DNA from: Alcaligenaceae bacterium | GTDB taxonomy: Bacteria; Pseudomonadota; Gammaproteobacteria; Burkholderiales; Burkholderiaceae_B | DNA: 64,000 nt | Assembly (NCBI GenBank): GCA_013416435.1 | Contig: JACCEN010000008.1 | Span: forward strand, 180,160-244,159 | Direction: 5' to 3' | Shown here: positions 8,629 to 17,425 of the stretch, in pieces | How the letters are laid out: each line of letters starts with the position of its first letter | Numbering within the stretch: the stretch's first letter is position 1 | Made by a program: the position numbers and the translations under genes | Notes under the pieces: generated by a model | What the model was told of the DNA's origin: nothing | What the model saw: only the letters and a program-made list of their open reading frames with translations | The model's database searches: none

Positions 8629-9606
8629 ATGAAGCTCGTTCGATCTTTTCGCCTGTTGTCTGTATTCGCAATTGTATCTTTGGCGCCCTTGCCCGCCGCC
8701 CAAGCGCAGGACAAGTGGCCAAGCAAACCCATTACCATTGTGTCTCCCTATGCGCCGGGCGGCACCACTGATATTCTGGCACGCCTGCTGGCCACGCATC
8801 TGAACAAAGCCTTGGGCGAGACCATCATTGTCGAGAACAAGGCAGGTGCAGGAGGCAATATCGGCACCAGCCAGGTCGCCAAGGCTCAACCGGACGGCTA
8901 CACCTTCCTGCTGGCCGCCAGCGGCCCTATCGTGATTGCCGGCACACTCTATAGCAAGTTGAACTACAACCCCGCCACCGATTTCACCGCGGTTTCGCCG
9001 CTGGCCCGCACCAGCTTCGTGGTCGCGATCAATCCGAAATCCGGGCTCACCTCTATCCAGGACATCATCGCCAAGGGCAAGGCCAATGAACTGTCATTCG
9101 GATCAGCCGGCTCGGGTACGCCTCAACATATCATTGGTGAAATGTTCAACGTCGCCGCAGGCACCCAGATTCAGCACATTCCGTATAAAGGCTCGGGGCC
9201 TCTGCTCAATGACCTGGTCGGCGGACAGGTGCCACTGGCCTTCGAAAATCCTTTGCCGATCTCGCAGCAAGTCAAGGCGGGCAATCTCAAAGTATTGGCT
9301 GTGACCGGCGCCCAGCGAATGGCCGCCATGCCAGACGTCCCCACTCTGGCCGAACTGGGCATCAAAGGCGTGGACGCCCAACCATGGTATGGTCTTCTGG
9401 GCCCCGCCAACCTTCCCGCGGATATCACCCAACGCATGAATACCGAAGTGCAGGCTATCCTGGCGTCGCCCGAAGTGAAGGAGCGGCTTGCGGGGCTGGG
9501 TGTCGAACCTATGGTCATGACGCCCCAGGAATATCAAGCCTTCATCACCGCCGACATCGATCGGTGGGGGGCTGCCGTCAAAGCATCCGGCGCCAGGGTG
9601 GACTGA
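8629..9606 (+). CDS. Bug-family (TctC) periplasmic receptor
   Basis: A 325-residue receptor of the tripartite tricarboxylate transporter superfamily. It has a signal peptide ending near AQAQD and the standard Bug opening (WPSKPITIVSPYAPGGTTD). The ligand-loop segments VVENKAGAGGNIG and QPDGYTFL follow, then the domain-2 motif HIPYKGSGPLLNDLVGGQ. An AAAAGGAAA RBS precedes the ATG. No tctA or tctB gene is adjacent, so it is an orphan receptor. The ligand is unknown; the neighbourhood suggests a hydroxy acid. Confidence 0.93.
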   Translation: MKLVRSFRLLSVFAIVSLAPLPAAQAQDKWPSKPITIVSPYAPGGTTDILARLLATHLNKALGETIIVENKAGAGGNIGTSQVAKAQPDGYTFLLAASGPIVIAGTLYSKLNYNPATDFTAVSPLARTSFVVAINPKSGLTSIQDIIAKGKANELSFGSAGSGTPQHIIGEMFNVAAGTQIQHIPYKGSGPLLNDLVGGQVPLAFENPLPISQQVKAGNLKVLAVTGAQRMAAMPDVPTLAELGIKGVDAQPWYGLLGPANLPADITQRMNTEVQAILASPEVKERLAGLGVEPMVMTPQEYQAFITADIDRWGAAVKASGARVD

Positions 9607-9610
9607 TACC

Positions 9611-10000
9611 GTGGCCACCTGCTTCGACTTCGACTCCCTGGCCAGGCTGGCAGCTCAATCCGACGCCGTCACGCAATCTTGTGGCTGCTGCAAATCGCTA
9701 TCGACCGCGTGGGAGAGCCAGCCCGTGCATTTTCCTGAAGAGCAGTTGAAGCAGGTGGGTACGCTGCGCCAGTCCGTCTACGACGAACCGACATTCGACG
9801 AATACCACCCCAACGGCACTCGGTTCTGGTCGCCCGATGCACCAATTTCGCCGCGTCACTATCCCGCCAACCGCAGTGATGTCTGGGTGTGTACCGTATG
9901 CGGCCGATACTTTCTGCGTTACCTGGAGGGAGGTGGCTATTTTGTGGACCACCGGGTTCGCAGGCTTCTCGGTAGCTTGCTGGTCGACGCACCTGTTTAG
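9611..10000 (+). CDS. Uncharacterised protein with two cysteine pairs
   Basis: A 129-residue soluble protein that I do not recognise. It starts at GTG five bases after the Bug stop. It carries CGCC near the N-terminus and VCTVCGRYFLRYLEGGGYF near the C-terminus, which together could bind one zinc or form disulfides. It is rich in aromatic and charged residues, without signal peptide or membrane segment. Its position between the Bug receptor and a LysR gene suggests co-transcription with the receptor. No function is proposed. Confidence 0.6.
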   Translation: MATCFDFDSLARLAAQSDAVTQSCGCCKSLSTAWESQPVHFPEEQLKQVGTLRQSVYDEPTFDEYHPNGTRFWSPDAPISPRHYPANRSDVWVCTVCGRYFLRYLEGGGYFVDHRVRRLLGSLLVDAPV

Positions 10001-10023
10001 TGTGGCAAGCAGATCGTGAGCCC

Positions 10024-10911
10024 ATGAACACCGAGTACCTTGAAAGCTTTGTTCTGGTCGTCCAGTACAGCTCGATTGCCGAGGCGGGCCGGCGGTTGAA
10101 TATGACACCGGGGGCGGTGGCCGCCCGGATACGTATTCTTGAGGCCGAACTGGGCACAAGCCTGATCCAGAGGTCGGGGCAGGCAATCAAGCCAACGGAG
10201 GCGGGTTTGCGCATCTACGACCGCGCCCAGACGCTATTGCAGGATGCCCGGGACCTCCAGGCACTGGCGGGCGGTGGCGCGTCTAGCGGCGAGTTGCGCC
10301 TAGGGGTGTTTTATTCGGCACTCACGACGCATTTGCCCGTTCTGCTCGAAGATTTCTGCACGCGCATCCATCCCGAGCAACCTATCTTGATCGAGTACGG
10401 GCCGTCCGCCGAATTATGCGGTCGTGTCCACAATGGCCAACTGGACATCGCCCTGGTCATCGAGCCGCCCTTCGCGTTGCATAAAAACTGTGGATGGCAG
10501 GTCGTGCAGAATGAGCCGTTGATTGTGATTGCACCACGCAGCATGGCGGGGCGGGACGCGCACGACCTGATCAAGAACGAGCCCTTTATTCGCTACCACC
10601 GAAACGCGTTCAGCGGACAGCTGGTGGATCGCTATCTGAAGGACAGCAATCTTTTTCCTCGGCAGCGGCTGGAAATCGACAGCCTGTTGACGATTGTGTC
10701 GTTGGTGGAGCGCGGCATGGGCGTTGCCATTGTGCCCGATTCCTTCTCCATTGATTACCGGGAGCATCAGTTGATAAAGGTGCCGCTGCCACTGCGCACG
10801 CCGATACGCCGGATCGGCATGATATGGGACACGCACGGGCCCCGGCTCTCGCTGGCGCAGTTACTGGTCGAGCAAGCCGTGCAAATCTTCGCTGCTCCCC
10901 ATCAAGAATAA
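10024..10911 (+). CDS. LysR-family transcriptional regulator
   Basis: A 295-residue LysR protein. The HTH spans about residues 2-60 (NTEYLESFVLVVQYSSIAEA and LNMTPGAVAARIRILEAELG), followed by a two-lobed effector domain. I prefer ATG 10024 because it puts the HTH at the N-terminus. A GTG at 10000 would add eight residues and overlap the previous gene. It lies immediately upstream of, and in the same direction as, a D-2-hydroxyacid dehydrogenase and Bug gene, which it probably regulates. Confidence 0.9.
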   Translation: MNTEYLESFVLVVQYSSIAEAGRRLNMTPGAVAARIRILEAELGTSLIQRSGQAIKPTEAGLRIYDRAQTLLQDARDLQALAGGGASSGELRLGVFYSALTTHLPVLLEDFCTRIHPEQPILIEYGPSAELCGRVHNGQLDIALVIEPPFALHKNCGWQVVQNEPLIVIAPRSMAGRDAHDLIKNEPFIRYHRNAFSGQLVDRYLKDSNLFPRQRLEIDSLLTIVSLVERGMGVAIVPDSFSIDYREHQLIKVPLPLRTPIRRIGMIWDTHGPRLSLAQLLVEQAVQIFAAPHQE

Positions 10912-11012
10912 ATTTGCGGTGCAAGCGTAATTTTTTTAAGTCCCTGCCGTCGCAAGCCTCTCTAGAATCCTGCCTGAACACCCATGAAAAGGTATGGAGA
11001 GCACAGGCGGCT

Positions 11013-12044
11013 ATGTTGCAAGATCTTGATGTGATACGGGTCGTACGACTCGATGTTTGGACGGCTTCGTGCTTTGACGAGATCTTGGCGCGCAATCCCT
11101 GCATCAGACTGGACGTGCTGGCGCGTAGCGGCGATCATGCGCGCACCTGGGAATTGCTGGCTTCCGCCGATATCTATCATGTGTCCGCTGCACGCGATGA
11201 GGTCCCGCAAGAACTTCAAGTGACAGCCGATCTGATCGCCAGGTGTCCGAACCTGAAGTGTGTTTCTACGTCCGGGGCGGGTTACGACACGGTCGACGTG
11301 GAGGCCTGCTCAAGGGCCGGCATCGTTGTGGTCAATCAGGCAGGCGGCAATGCAAGGTCGGTCGCAGAACATGCCATGGCCTTGATCCTGGCACTGGCCA
11401 GAAGGTTGCCCGAATCCAGGCACCTGCTTCAACACGGTCAGAATTTTACGCGTGAAGATCTCATGGGTCACGAGATCGCGGGAAGAACGCTGGGCTTGGT
11501 CGGGCTAGGGCACATAGGCACATACGTGGCAAGACTGGCCAATGCGTTCGGCATGGAGGTGTTGGCCCATGATCCCTATCTTGACGACGACACCATCGCG
11601 GCGCGCCAGGCGTGCGCCGTATCCCTGGACGAGTTGACGGCGCGCAGCGATATCGTCTCTTTGCATTGCCCTCGAACGTCGGAAACCCTGAACCTGTTTG
11701 ACGCGCACCGCTTTCAGCAGATGAAACAGGGTGCCTGGTTTATAAGCACCGCGCGGGGCGGTATACACAACGAGGGCGATCTATACGACGCGCTTCTCGC
11801 GGGCCATCTAGGTGGCGCCGGCCTGGACGTTTGGGCCGTTGAGCCCCCCCCTCCGGATCACCCACTGCTGGCCTTGCATAACGTCGTTCCAAGCTATCAC
11901 ACTGCCGGCGTCACGCACGAAGGCCGCAGCAACATTGCCGCCATTGCGGCAGAGCAAATTCTGCAAATCTGTCGGGGGGATGCCCCGCCGCGGATGATCA
12001 ATCCGGACATCTACCCTGCTTCCCGGCTTGCACCTCGTGGATGA
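11013..12044 (+). CDS. D-isomer-specific 2-hydroxyacid dehydrogenase
   Basis: A 343-residue NAD(P)-dependent dehydrogenase of the 2-hydroxyacid/phosphoglycerate dehydrogenase family. The Rossmann motif is GLVGLGHIG. Catalytic Arg is in STARGGIHNEG, then Glu after GLDVWAVEP and His in SYHTAG. The substrate-loop STSGAGYDTVD is present. I chose ATG 11013, preceded by AGGCGG; a longer frame would run back into the LysR gene. It interconverts a 2-hydroxy acid and 2-oxo acid. The downstream Bug start is only 36 bases past its stop, so they are co-transcribed. Confidence 0.88.
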   Translation: MLQDLDVIRVVRLDVWTASCFDEILARNPCIRLDVLARSGDHARTWELLASADIYHVSAARDEVPQELQVTADLIARCPNLKCVSTSGAGYDTVDVEACSRAGIVVVNQAGGNARSVAEHAMALILALARRLPESRHLLQHGQNFTREDLMGHEIAGRTLGLVGLGHIGTYVARLANAFGMEVLAHDPYLDDDTIAARQACAVSLDELTARSDIVSLHCPRTSETLNLFDAHRFQQMKQGAWFISTARGGIHNEGDLYDALLAGHLGGAGLDVWAVEPPPPDHPLLALHNVVPSYHTAGVTHEGRSNIAAIAAEQILQICRGDAPPRMINPDIYPASRLAPRG

Positions 12045-12079
12045 ATAAGCAGTTTCTCAAAAGTACAAAGGAGACCAAC

Positions 12080-13084
12080 ATGAAATCAACTGGAAAATTC
12101 CCTCGCATTAGCGGTGGCCGACGCCTCGCAATGGCTGCCGTCGCGCTCGCAGTGTGCGGTGCCGCCATGTCGCCCGCACACGCGGCATACCCCGATCATC
12201 CGATCAACATGATTGTGGCTTATGGGCCGGGCGGCGGCACCGATCTGATTGCTCGGGCACTGGCTCCGTACATTGGTAAGTACCTTGGAAACGACGCCCG
12301 TATCGTGGTGTTGAACCGCCCTGGCGCCGGTGGCGAGATTGGCTTTTCGGAACTGACCCGTGCCAAGCCCGACGGCTACACAATCGGCTTCATCAACACG
12401 CCGAACTTGCTGACGATCCCCATCGAACGTAAGGCCCAATACCACTGGACCGACCTCGACCTGCTTGGCAACCTGATCGACGACCCCGACAGCTTTGCGG
12501 TCAACAGCGAGAAAAGCGACATCAAAACGCTTGCCGACCTGGCGAAATATGCAAAGAGCCATCCTGGGGACGTATCGGTCGGCACGACAGGCAAGGGTTC
12601 CGACGACCACTTGGCCATGCTGGCCTTCGAGCGGGCAGCGGGCGTGGATATGCTGCATATCCCATACAAGGGCGCGGGCCCGGTACGCACGGCCATTGCA
12701 GGTGGTGAAATCAAGTTGGCCGCCATGAACATCGGCGAAGTAAAAGCCTACATGGCCGGCGGCACGCCTATGGTGCCTCTTGGTGTGATGAGCGAAAAGC
12801 GCTCGGATGTGGCTCCCGACGTGCCTACCTTCAAAGAGCAGGGGTATGACATCATCATGTCGTCGCTACGTGGCATTGGCGCCCCCAAGGGCCTGCCCGA
12901 AGACGTCCGCAAGAAACTGGTTGAAGCCGTGCAGAAGGCCGCCAATGATCCGGAGTTCGTGAAGAAAGCAAAAGAAATGTTCGCGCCGCTGCGTTATCTG
13001 GGGCCCGACCAGTATGCGCAAGAGCTCAAACAGAACGAGGCGATGTTCCAGCAGGTCTGGAAAGCGACGCCTTGGTCCGAATAA
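12080..13084 (+). CDS. Bug-family (TctC) periplasmic receptor
   Basis: A 334-residue receptor with a long signal peptide (two basic residues before the hydrophobic stretch, cleavage near AHAA-YPDHP). The Bug signatures YGPGGGTDLIARALAP and NRPGAGGEIG are present, with HIPYKGAGPVRTAIAGGE in domain 2. AAAGGAG at 12067-12073 decides for ATG 12080. An in-frame ATG at 12041 overlaps the dehydrogenase stop but lacks an RBS. It probably binds the acid handled by the flanking 2-hydroxyacid dehydrogenases. Confidence 0.92.
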   Translation: MKSTGKFPRISGGRRLAMAAVALAVCGAAMSPAHAAYPDHPINMIVAYGPGGGTDLIARALAPYIGKYLGNDARIVVLNRPGAGGEIGFSELTRAKPDGYTIGFINTPNLLTIPIERKAQYHWTDLDLLGNLIDDPDSFAVNSEKSDIKTLADLAKYAKSHPGDVSVGTTGKGSDDHLAMLAFERAAGVDMLHIPYKGAGPVRTAIAGGEIKLAAMNIGEVKAYMAGGTPMVPLGVMSEKRSDVAPDVPTFKEQGYDIIMSSLRGIGAPKGLPEDVRKKLVEAVQKAANDPEFVKKAKEMFAPLRYLGPDQYAQELKQNEAMFQQVWKATPWSE

Positions 13085-13161
13085 AGTTTTAACATTGCAT
13101 AGCCGGTATGGGACGCAGGGCAAGGCTGCGTCCCTCGAGTTGTTACGCTGGGTCGTCAAAG

Positions 13162-14352
13162 ATGCTGTATTCCAAAAGAGAATTGAATTCCCTCCTGTGC
13201 CTGGATGACTTCGAGCGAGCTGCTCGTGGCTACCTGCCTCGCTCATTGTTTGCCTACGTATCGGGGGGCGTCGAAACCAATGCCTCGCTGGCGCAAAATC
13301 GAGCGGTGTTCCAGGAGTTCGGATTCGTTCCGAGGGTGATGCGCGATGTGTCGTCCGTGAATACCGAGATCGATCTGTGGGGTGACACCTACAAGATGCC
13401 ATTTGGCATCGCCCCCATGGGGCTGAGCGCCCTGACCGCTTATGACGGAGACTGCGCGCTCGCACGGGCTGCGTGCAATGCGGGCATCCCGATGATCATG
13501 AGCGGGTCGTCGCTGACGCGCATGGAGGAGGTGTCGGGAATCGGTCCAAACGTGTGGTTTCAGGCATATTTGCCAGGTACCTTGGAACAGATCGAGGCCC
13601 TGGTGGAGCGCGTGCAGCGCGCGGGTTTCCAAAAGCTGGTGATCACCGTCGACACGCCGGTGGCCGCCAACCGGGAGAACAATATCCGCGCGGGTTTTTC
13701 AACCCCGCTACGACCATCCGTGGGCTTGGCGCTGGACGGCATCTTGCATCCCCGGTGGACACTGGGTACGTTTCTTCGCACGCTGCTGGCCAAGGGCATG
13801 CCTCATTTCGAGAATAACTATGCTACCCGTGGTGCGCCTATCCTGTCGCGCCACGTGCTGCGGGACCTCTCTGATCGCTCGCATCTCAACTGGGATTACT
13901 TCAGGCGGATTCGCGAGCTTTGGCATGGCAGGCTGATCGTTAAAGGAGTCTTGTCGGCTGCCGATGCGCGATACGCGGTTGACGCGGGCGCGGATGCCAT
14001 CATTGTGTCGAATCACGGCGGCCGCCAGCTTGACGGATCCCTCGCCCCGCTCAGGGTGCTCCCGTCCATTGTAGCGGCGTGCCCCGGCGTACCTGTCATG
14101 ATGGACAGCGGTGTCAGACGCGGCACCGATGTCGTCAAGGCATTGGCGCTAGGTGCACATTGTGTCTTTGTGGGCCGCCCCTTCGCCTACGCCGCCGCCG
14201 TGGGGGGCGAGGGAGGTGTGGCGCGCGCCATAGACCTGTTGGGGGTTGAGCTGCGTCGAAATCTGGCTATGCTGGGTATCACGCGTATAGATGGGCTCGA
14301 CGACGCGTGTGTACAGGCCATAACGCCCGGCAGTGGTTGGGTATCGCGTTAA
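13162..14352 (+). CDS. FMN-dependent alpha-hydroxy acid dehydrogenase (LldD/mandelate dehydrogenase-like)
   Basis: A 396-residue (beta/alpha)8 flavoprotein. Visible features are LFAYVSGGVETNAS near the N-terminus, FGIAPMGLSAL, the phosphate-binding IVKGVLSAADA, and SNHGGRQLDG with the catalytic His and substrate-binding Arg. It oxidises an L-2-hydroxy acid to the 2-oxo acid and passes electrons to quinone or oxygen. I chose ATG 13162; the frame extends 18 codons further up without family similarity. It lies between two Bug receptors. With the D-specific dehydrogenase upstream, both enantiomers of a 2-hydroxy acid could be processed. Confidence 0.9.
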   Translation: MLYSKRELNSLLCLDDFERAARGYLPRSLFAYVSGGVETNASLAQNRAVFQEFGFVPRVMRDVSSVNTEIDLWGDTYKMPFGIAPMGLSALTAYDGDCALARAACNAGIPMIMSGSSLTRMEEVSGIGPNVWFQAYLPGTLEQIEALVERVQRAGFQKLVITVDTPVAANRENNIRAGFSTPLRPSVGLALDGILHPRWTLGTFLRTLLAKGMPHFENNYATRGAPILSRHVLRDLSDRSHLNWDYFRRIRELWHGRLIVKGVLSAADARYAVDAGADAIIVSNHGGRQLDGSLAPLRVLPSIVAACPGVPVMMDSGVRRGTDVVKALALGAHCVFVGRPFAYAAAVGGEGGVARAIDLLGVELRRNLAMLGITRIDGLDDACVQAITPGSGWVSR

Positions 14353-14384
14353 GATTTGTAGTCTAAACATATTGGAGGAACACC

Positions 14385-15380
14385 TTGAAACGTAGTATCT
14401 CTTTTAAAAAGCTATTGGCATTGGCGTACGCCGTTCCGCTTTGCCTGGCCTCGCAGCAGTCATTTGCGCAAGATGAAAGCAGCTACCCCAAGTCTCCGGT
14501 CAACATGGTCGTTGGCTGGGCGGCGGGGGGGCCGGCCGATACCGTGGCGCGCCTGGTCGCCGCCGAAATGAGCAAGCATCTCGGACAATCGGTCGTCGTG
14601 GAAAACAAGGGCGGGGCCGGGGGCAATATCGGCTCTGTGGCCGCGGCACGCGCGAAACCCGATGGTTATACGATCATGCTGGCGACCGTTGCTTCGCACG
14701 GCTTGAACTCGGCCTTGTACGACAATATCGGGTACGACCCGATCAAGGACTTCGCGCCCATTGGCCTGATCAATACTTCTCCATCGACGATGCTGGTACA
14801 GATCGATTCGCCGTTCAAGTCGGTGCAAGACTATATTGACAGCGCTCGCAAGAATCCAGGCAAGCATACATACGCTTCGGGCGGGGTCGGATCATCGCAG
14901 CATCTGGCGGGAGCCAGCTTCAAAATGCGCACCGATATCGATGTCCTGCACGTCCCGTTCAAGGGCACTGCGCCGGCGCTGACGGACGTTATGGCCGGCC
15001 GGGTCGACATGGTCATTACAACGGGCGCGCTTGCTCCGCTTAAGTCCGGAAAGCTAAGGGCTTTGGCGGTGTCTTCTCAGCAGCGAATTTCTGCGCTTCC
15101 CGACGTGCCGACCTTTGATGAAGCGGGCGTCAAGGACTTTTATATGGAATCCTGGTATGGCCTGGTGGCGCCAGCGGGCACGCCTCGTCCCATCCTGGAA
15201 AAGCTCAATCAGGCGCTGACCAAGTCGCTTCAGAGCCCTGAGCTTCAAAAGGCTTTTGTGGATGGAGGCTCGGAGCCGGCGCAACCCATGTCGCTTGATG
15301 CATATTGGGACATGGTCAAGAATGGCATGGCCGAAGCACAAGAACTCGTGCGCATCTCGGGGGCCAAGCAAGAAAAATAA
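14385..15380 (+). CDS. Bug-family (TctC) periplasmic receptor
   Basis: A 331-residue receptor. The start is TTG, supported by TTGGAGGAA ending about five bases upstream; no ATG is available nearby. It has a signal peptide ending near SFAQD, Bug motifs VGWAAGGPADTVARLVA and VVENKGGAGGNIG, and domain-2 HVPFKGTAPALTDVMAGR. It lies 32 bases after the hydroxyacid dehydrogenase, so it is co-transcribed with it. There is no partner permease nearby. Confidence 0.92.
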   Translation: MKRSISFKKLLALAYAVPLCLASQQSFAQDESSYPKSPVNMVVGWAAGGPADTVARLVAAEMSKHLGQSVVVENKGGAGGNIGSVAAARAKPDGYTIMLATVASHGLNSALYDNIGYDPIKDFAPIGLINTSPSTMLVQIDSPFKSVQDYIDSARKNPGKHTYASGGVGSSQHLAGASFKMRTDIDVLHVPFKGTAPALTDVMAGRVDMVITTGALAPLKSGKLRALAVSSQQRISALPDVPTFDEAGVKDFYMESWYGLVAPAGTPRPILEKLNQALTKSLQSPELQKAFVDGGSEPAQPMSLDAYWDMVKNGMAEAQELVRISGAKQEK

Positions 15381-15402
15381 AGACGTAAACCGGCAAGTAC
15401 GC

Positions 15403-15864
15403 TTAGTCCATGTTCCGGGTTGAGCCGCCTGCCGCATACTTGCCGCCGTCTCTGAAGTTGGCGACGTCCATTTCCGCGCTGCACCGGGAGTTTCCATAGA
15501 AGACGACTTTGCCGTCAAGCGCCATCAGAACGGCTGCATCGGTAGCCGAATAAACGCTAGGGAATTCATAGCAGGTATAGCCCTGCGCATTTCCGGATTT
15601 CTCCCGTGGAGGCTCGCCGATTTTCTGCAGCACCGGCTGGATATCATCGCCGACGTCTATCTCATTGAGCGTTGCCTGTATCTGCTTTTGTCTTTCGTCG
15701 GCGCCTGCCGCTGTCGGACTCAGGGCGCCGAAGGCGGATTTTGCCGCACTTAAGCCGCCTTCGGCCATCTGCCCCGCCACCATCGGTGCGCATCCGCCCA
15801 AAAGGCTCATGGCCGCGAATCCAATGGCGGCGAGGGGGCCGGCCAGTGTTCTCTTTGTACCCAT
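15403..15864 (-). CDS. Small lipoprotein
   Basis: A 153-residue predicted outer- or inner-membrane lipoprotein. The signal peptide ends in the lipobox LLGGC at about residue 26. The Met at 15864 is preceded by GGAGGAA; the longer frame to 15912 adds an unlikely hydrophilic leader. The mature part has an Ala/Gly-rich linker, then IQPVLQKIGEPPREKSG and a Cys pair (YTCYEF and SRCSAE), resembling small SmpA/BamE-like or YgdR-like lipoproteins only loosely. Its function is unknown. It is convergent with the preceding Bug gene. Confidence 0.75.
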   Translation of the reverse strand: MGTKRTLAGPLAAIGFAAMSLLGGCAPMVAGQMAEGGLSAAKSAFGALSPTAAGADERQKQIQATLNEIDVGDDIQPVLQKIGEPPREKSGNAQGYTCYEFPSVYSATDAAVLMALDGKVVFYGNSRCSAEMDVANFRDGGKYAAGGSTRNMD

Positions 15865-15938
15865 TGCGATTTCCTCCCGCTTGTGACTGCGGAACCAGGG
15901 GCGTTGCAGCAAATGCCGTGCCGCGGGGGCGTGCCGCC

Positions 15939-15968
15939 GGGGTCAGACCCCGTACGGGGTCTGACCCC
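15939..15968. repeat. 30-bp palindromic intergenic repeat, copy 1
   Basis: The unit is two 13-base half-sites, GGGGTCAGACCCC and its complement GGGGTCTGACCCC, joined by GTAC. The whole is a perfect palindrome. This copy lies between the lipoprotein start and the MarR stop. Reference copy for the other repeat entries. Confidence 0.9.
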
Positions 15969-15972
15969 AACT

Positions 15973-16464
15973 CTAGGCGGATTTCATCGAGCCTGGCTGT
16001 GCAGCAAGAAGACCGGCCTTGGCGGCTGCGCTGCTTCGGGCTTGCTGCAGCAGGGTCAGCAGCTGCGCTTGCATGGGGAGCGGGAAATCCTGCAGCAGTT
16101 CTGTCGCTACTTGCTCTTGAAGACGGCGTAGTTTTTCGAATAGCTGCAGGCCTTGTGCGCTCAGTTGCAGACATCGTACGCGCTTGTCGCTTTCGCTGGC
16201 GCTGCGCGTCAGCCAGCCCCGATCTTGCAGTTGTGCCAGGATGCGCGCCATCTGGGCCTTGTCGGCGTGACTGTGTTCCACCAGCTCCCGTTGCGTAATG
16301 CCAGGCTGCCGTCCCGTGCGCATCAGGACGCGCATTTCATTGAAGGTCAGCTCTTGATGGGCGGCCTCCATGGATTTGCGTATGTGCAGACGGAAGAGAT
16401 GCTGCAGCTCATGCAGGGTGTTGAATACATCGACGGAGAGGAGCGGGTTCATATATGGGTTCAA
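15973..16464 (-). CDS. MarR-family transcriptional regulator
   Basis: A 163-residue winged-helix regulator. The recognition region is ITQRELVEHSHADKAQMARILAQLQDRGWLTR, followed by the wing SESDKRVRCLQLSAQG. Dimerisation helices flank it. Start at 16464 or 16452; neither has a convincing RBS. It is transcribed divergently from the siderophore-interacting protein. The shared 67-base gap holds a palindrome, so autoregulation and control of that gene are likely. Confidence 0.88.
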   Translation of the reverse strand: MNPYMNPLLSVDVFNTLHELQHLFRLHIRKSMEAAHQELTFNEMRVLMRTGRQPGITQRELVEHSHADKAQMARILAQLQDRGWLTRSASESDKRVRCLQLSAQGLQLFEKLRRLQEQVATELLQDFPLPMQAQLLTLLQQARSSAAAKAGLLAAQPGSMKSA

Positions 16465-16503
16465 TGATAATTGTTGACAAAGTCAACTTATCGGAATGAT
16501 AAT
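16463..16503. promoter_or_regulatory. Divergent operator region with GTTGAC-AAA-GTCAAC palindrome and two AATGATAAT motifs
   Basis: GTTGAC at 16473-16478 and GTCAAC at 16482-16487 form a perfect palindrome around AAA, a plausible MarR operator. AATGATAAT occurs at 16463-16471 and again at 16495-16503. These match the repeated hexamer of Fur boxes (GATAAT), fitting iron control of the adjacent siderophore-interacting gene. Both roles are inferred. Confidence 0.5.
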
Positions 16504-16531
16504 AGTGGACTTTAGCAACCAATGGAGCGAT

Positions 16532-17320
16532 ATGTCCACCCCCGAGACAACTCCCATCCAGCGCGTGCGCCATCCTTTCCGCGCGCGCCATGTGCAACTG
16601 CTTGCACGCGAATCCATAAGCCCGGGTTTTATCCGTTTGACCCTGGGAGGTGCTGAGCTGCAGGGTTTCACAAGCGCCGGCTTTGATGACCATGTCAAGC
16701 TCATCCTGCCGCAGGCGGGGCTGGAAAGGCCACGATTGCCCGCCATGGTCAACGGCCGCCCGCATATCGACGGAGAGCGCCCCACCATGCGCGACTATAC
16801 GCCGCTCAAGTTCGATGCGGCCGGCAATACGCTGCTCATGGATTTCGCCATCCATGGTTCCGGGCCGGCAGCTCGGTGGGCGCGGAGCGCTCCAATCGGT
16901 GAATGGCTGGGCCTCGCCGGTCCGCGTGGCAGCCTGCTGATTCCCGCCGGTCTGCAATGGCATTGGCTGTTTGGCGATGAGACGGCGATGCCTGCAATAG
17001 AGAGGCGCCTGGCGGAACTGCCTGCGGGTGCTCGCGCCGTGGTGCGAGTGCAGCTCGCTGACCGGTCTGATCAGCGAGCCTGGGGCAGTGCGGCGGATCT
17101 GGATCTGGACTGGGTGGACTCACTGCCCGAAGCGATTCAGTCGCTGGAAATCCCGCAAGGTGATGGCTTCATCTGGGCCGCCGGCGAGAACCGCGCGATG
17201 GCCCTGCTGCGCAAGCAGTTGCTGTCCAAGCCCGGCGCCAACCCTCTGCGCATGCGGATAGCCTCGTATTGGAAGCAGGGGGAAGTGGGGCATCACGAGG
17301 AGCTCACTACAGATGACTGA
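16532..17320 (+). CDS. Siderophore-interacting protein (FAD-dependent ferric-siderophore reductase)
   Basis: A 262-residue SIP/ViuB-like flavoprotein. The FAD domain includes ISPGFIRLTLGGAELQGF, DDHVKLILP and the RDYTP motif (TMRDYTPLKFD), which binds FAD. The SIP domain contains GPRGSLLIP, LFGDETAMPAI and WAAGENRAM near the C-terminus. It reduces ferric siderophores in the cytoplasm to release Fe(II). I chose ATG 16532, preceded by GGAGCG; an in-frame ATG at 16496 lies in the operator region. Regulation by the divergent MarR and possibly Fur is suggested by the intergenic motifs. Confidence 0.9.
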   Translation: MSTPETTPIQRVRHPFRARHVQLLARESISPGFIRLTLGGAELQGFTSAGFDDHVKLILPQAGLERPRLPAMVNGRPHIDGERPTMRDYTPLKFDAAGNTLLMDFAIHGSGPAARWARSAPIGEWLGLAGPRGSLLIPAGLQWHWLFGDETAMPAIERRLAELPAGARAVVRVQLADRSDQRAWGSAADLDLDWVDSLPEAIQSLEIPQGDGFIWAAGENRAMALLRKQLLSKPGANPLRMRIASYWKQGEVGHHEELTTDD

Positions 17321-17425
17321 CAGGCGGCATCGGCTTGAGCCCGCCTGGAAGGTGCCGGCATTACCGGCAGCATTGCTTCATGTAAACTCGTCTTCCGAGC
17401 CAGTTCAATCGCCATGAGGTGCGCA

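Noticed and set aside
10824..11012. N-terminal extension of the D-2-hydroxyacid dehydrogenase
   Set aside because: It overlaps the end of the LysR gene and has no family similarity; the Met at 11013 has an RBS.
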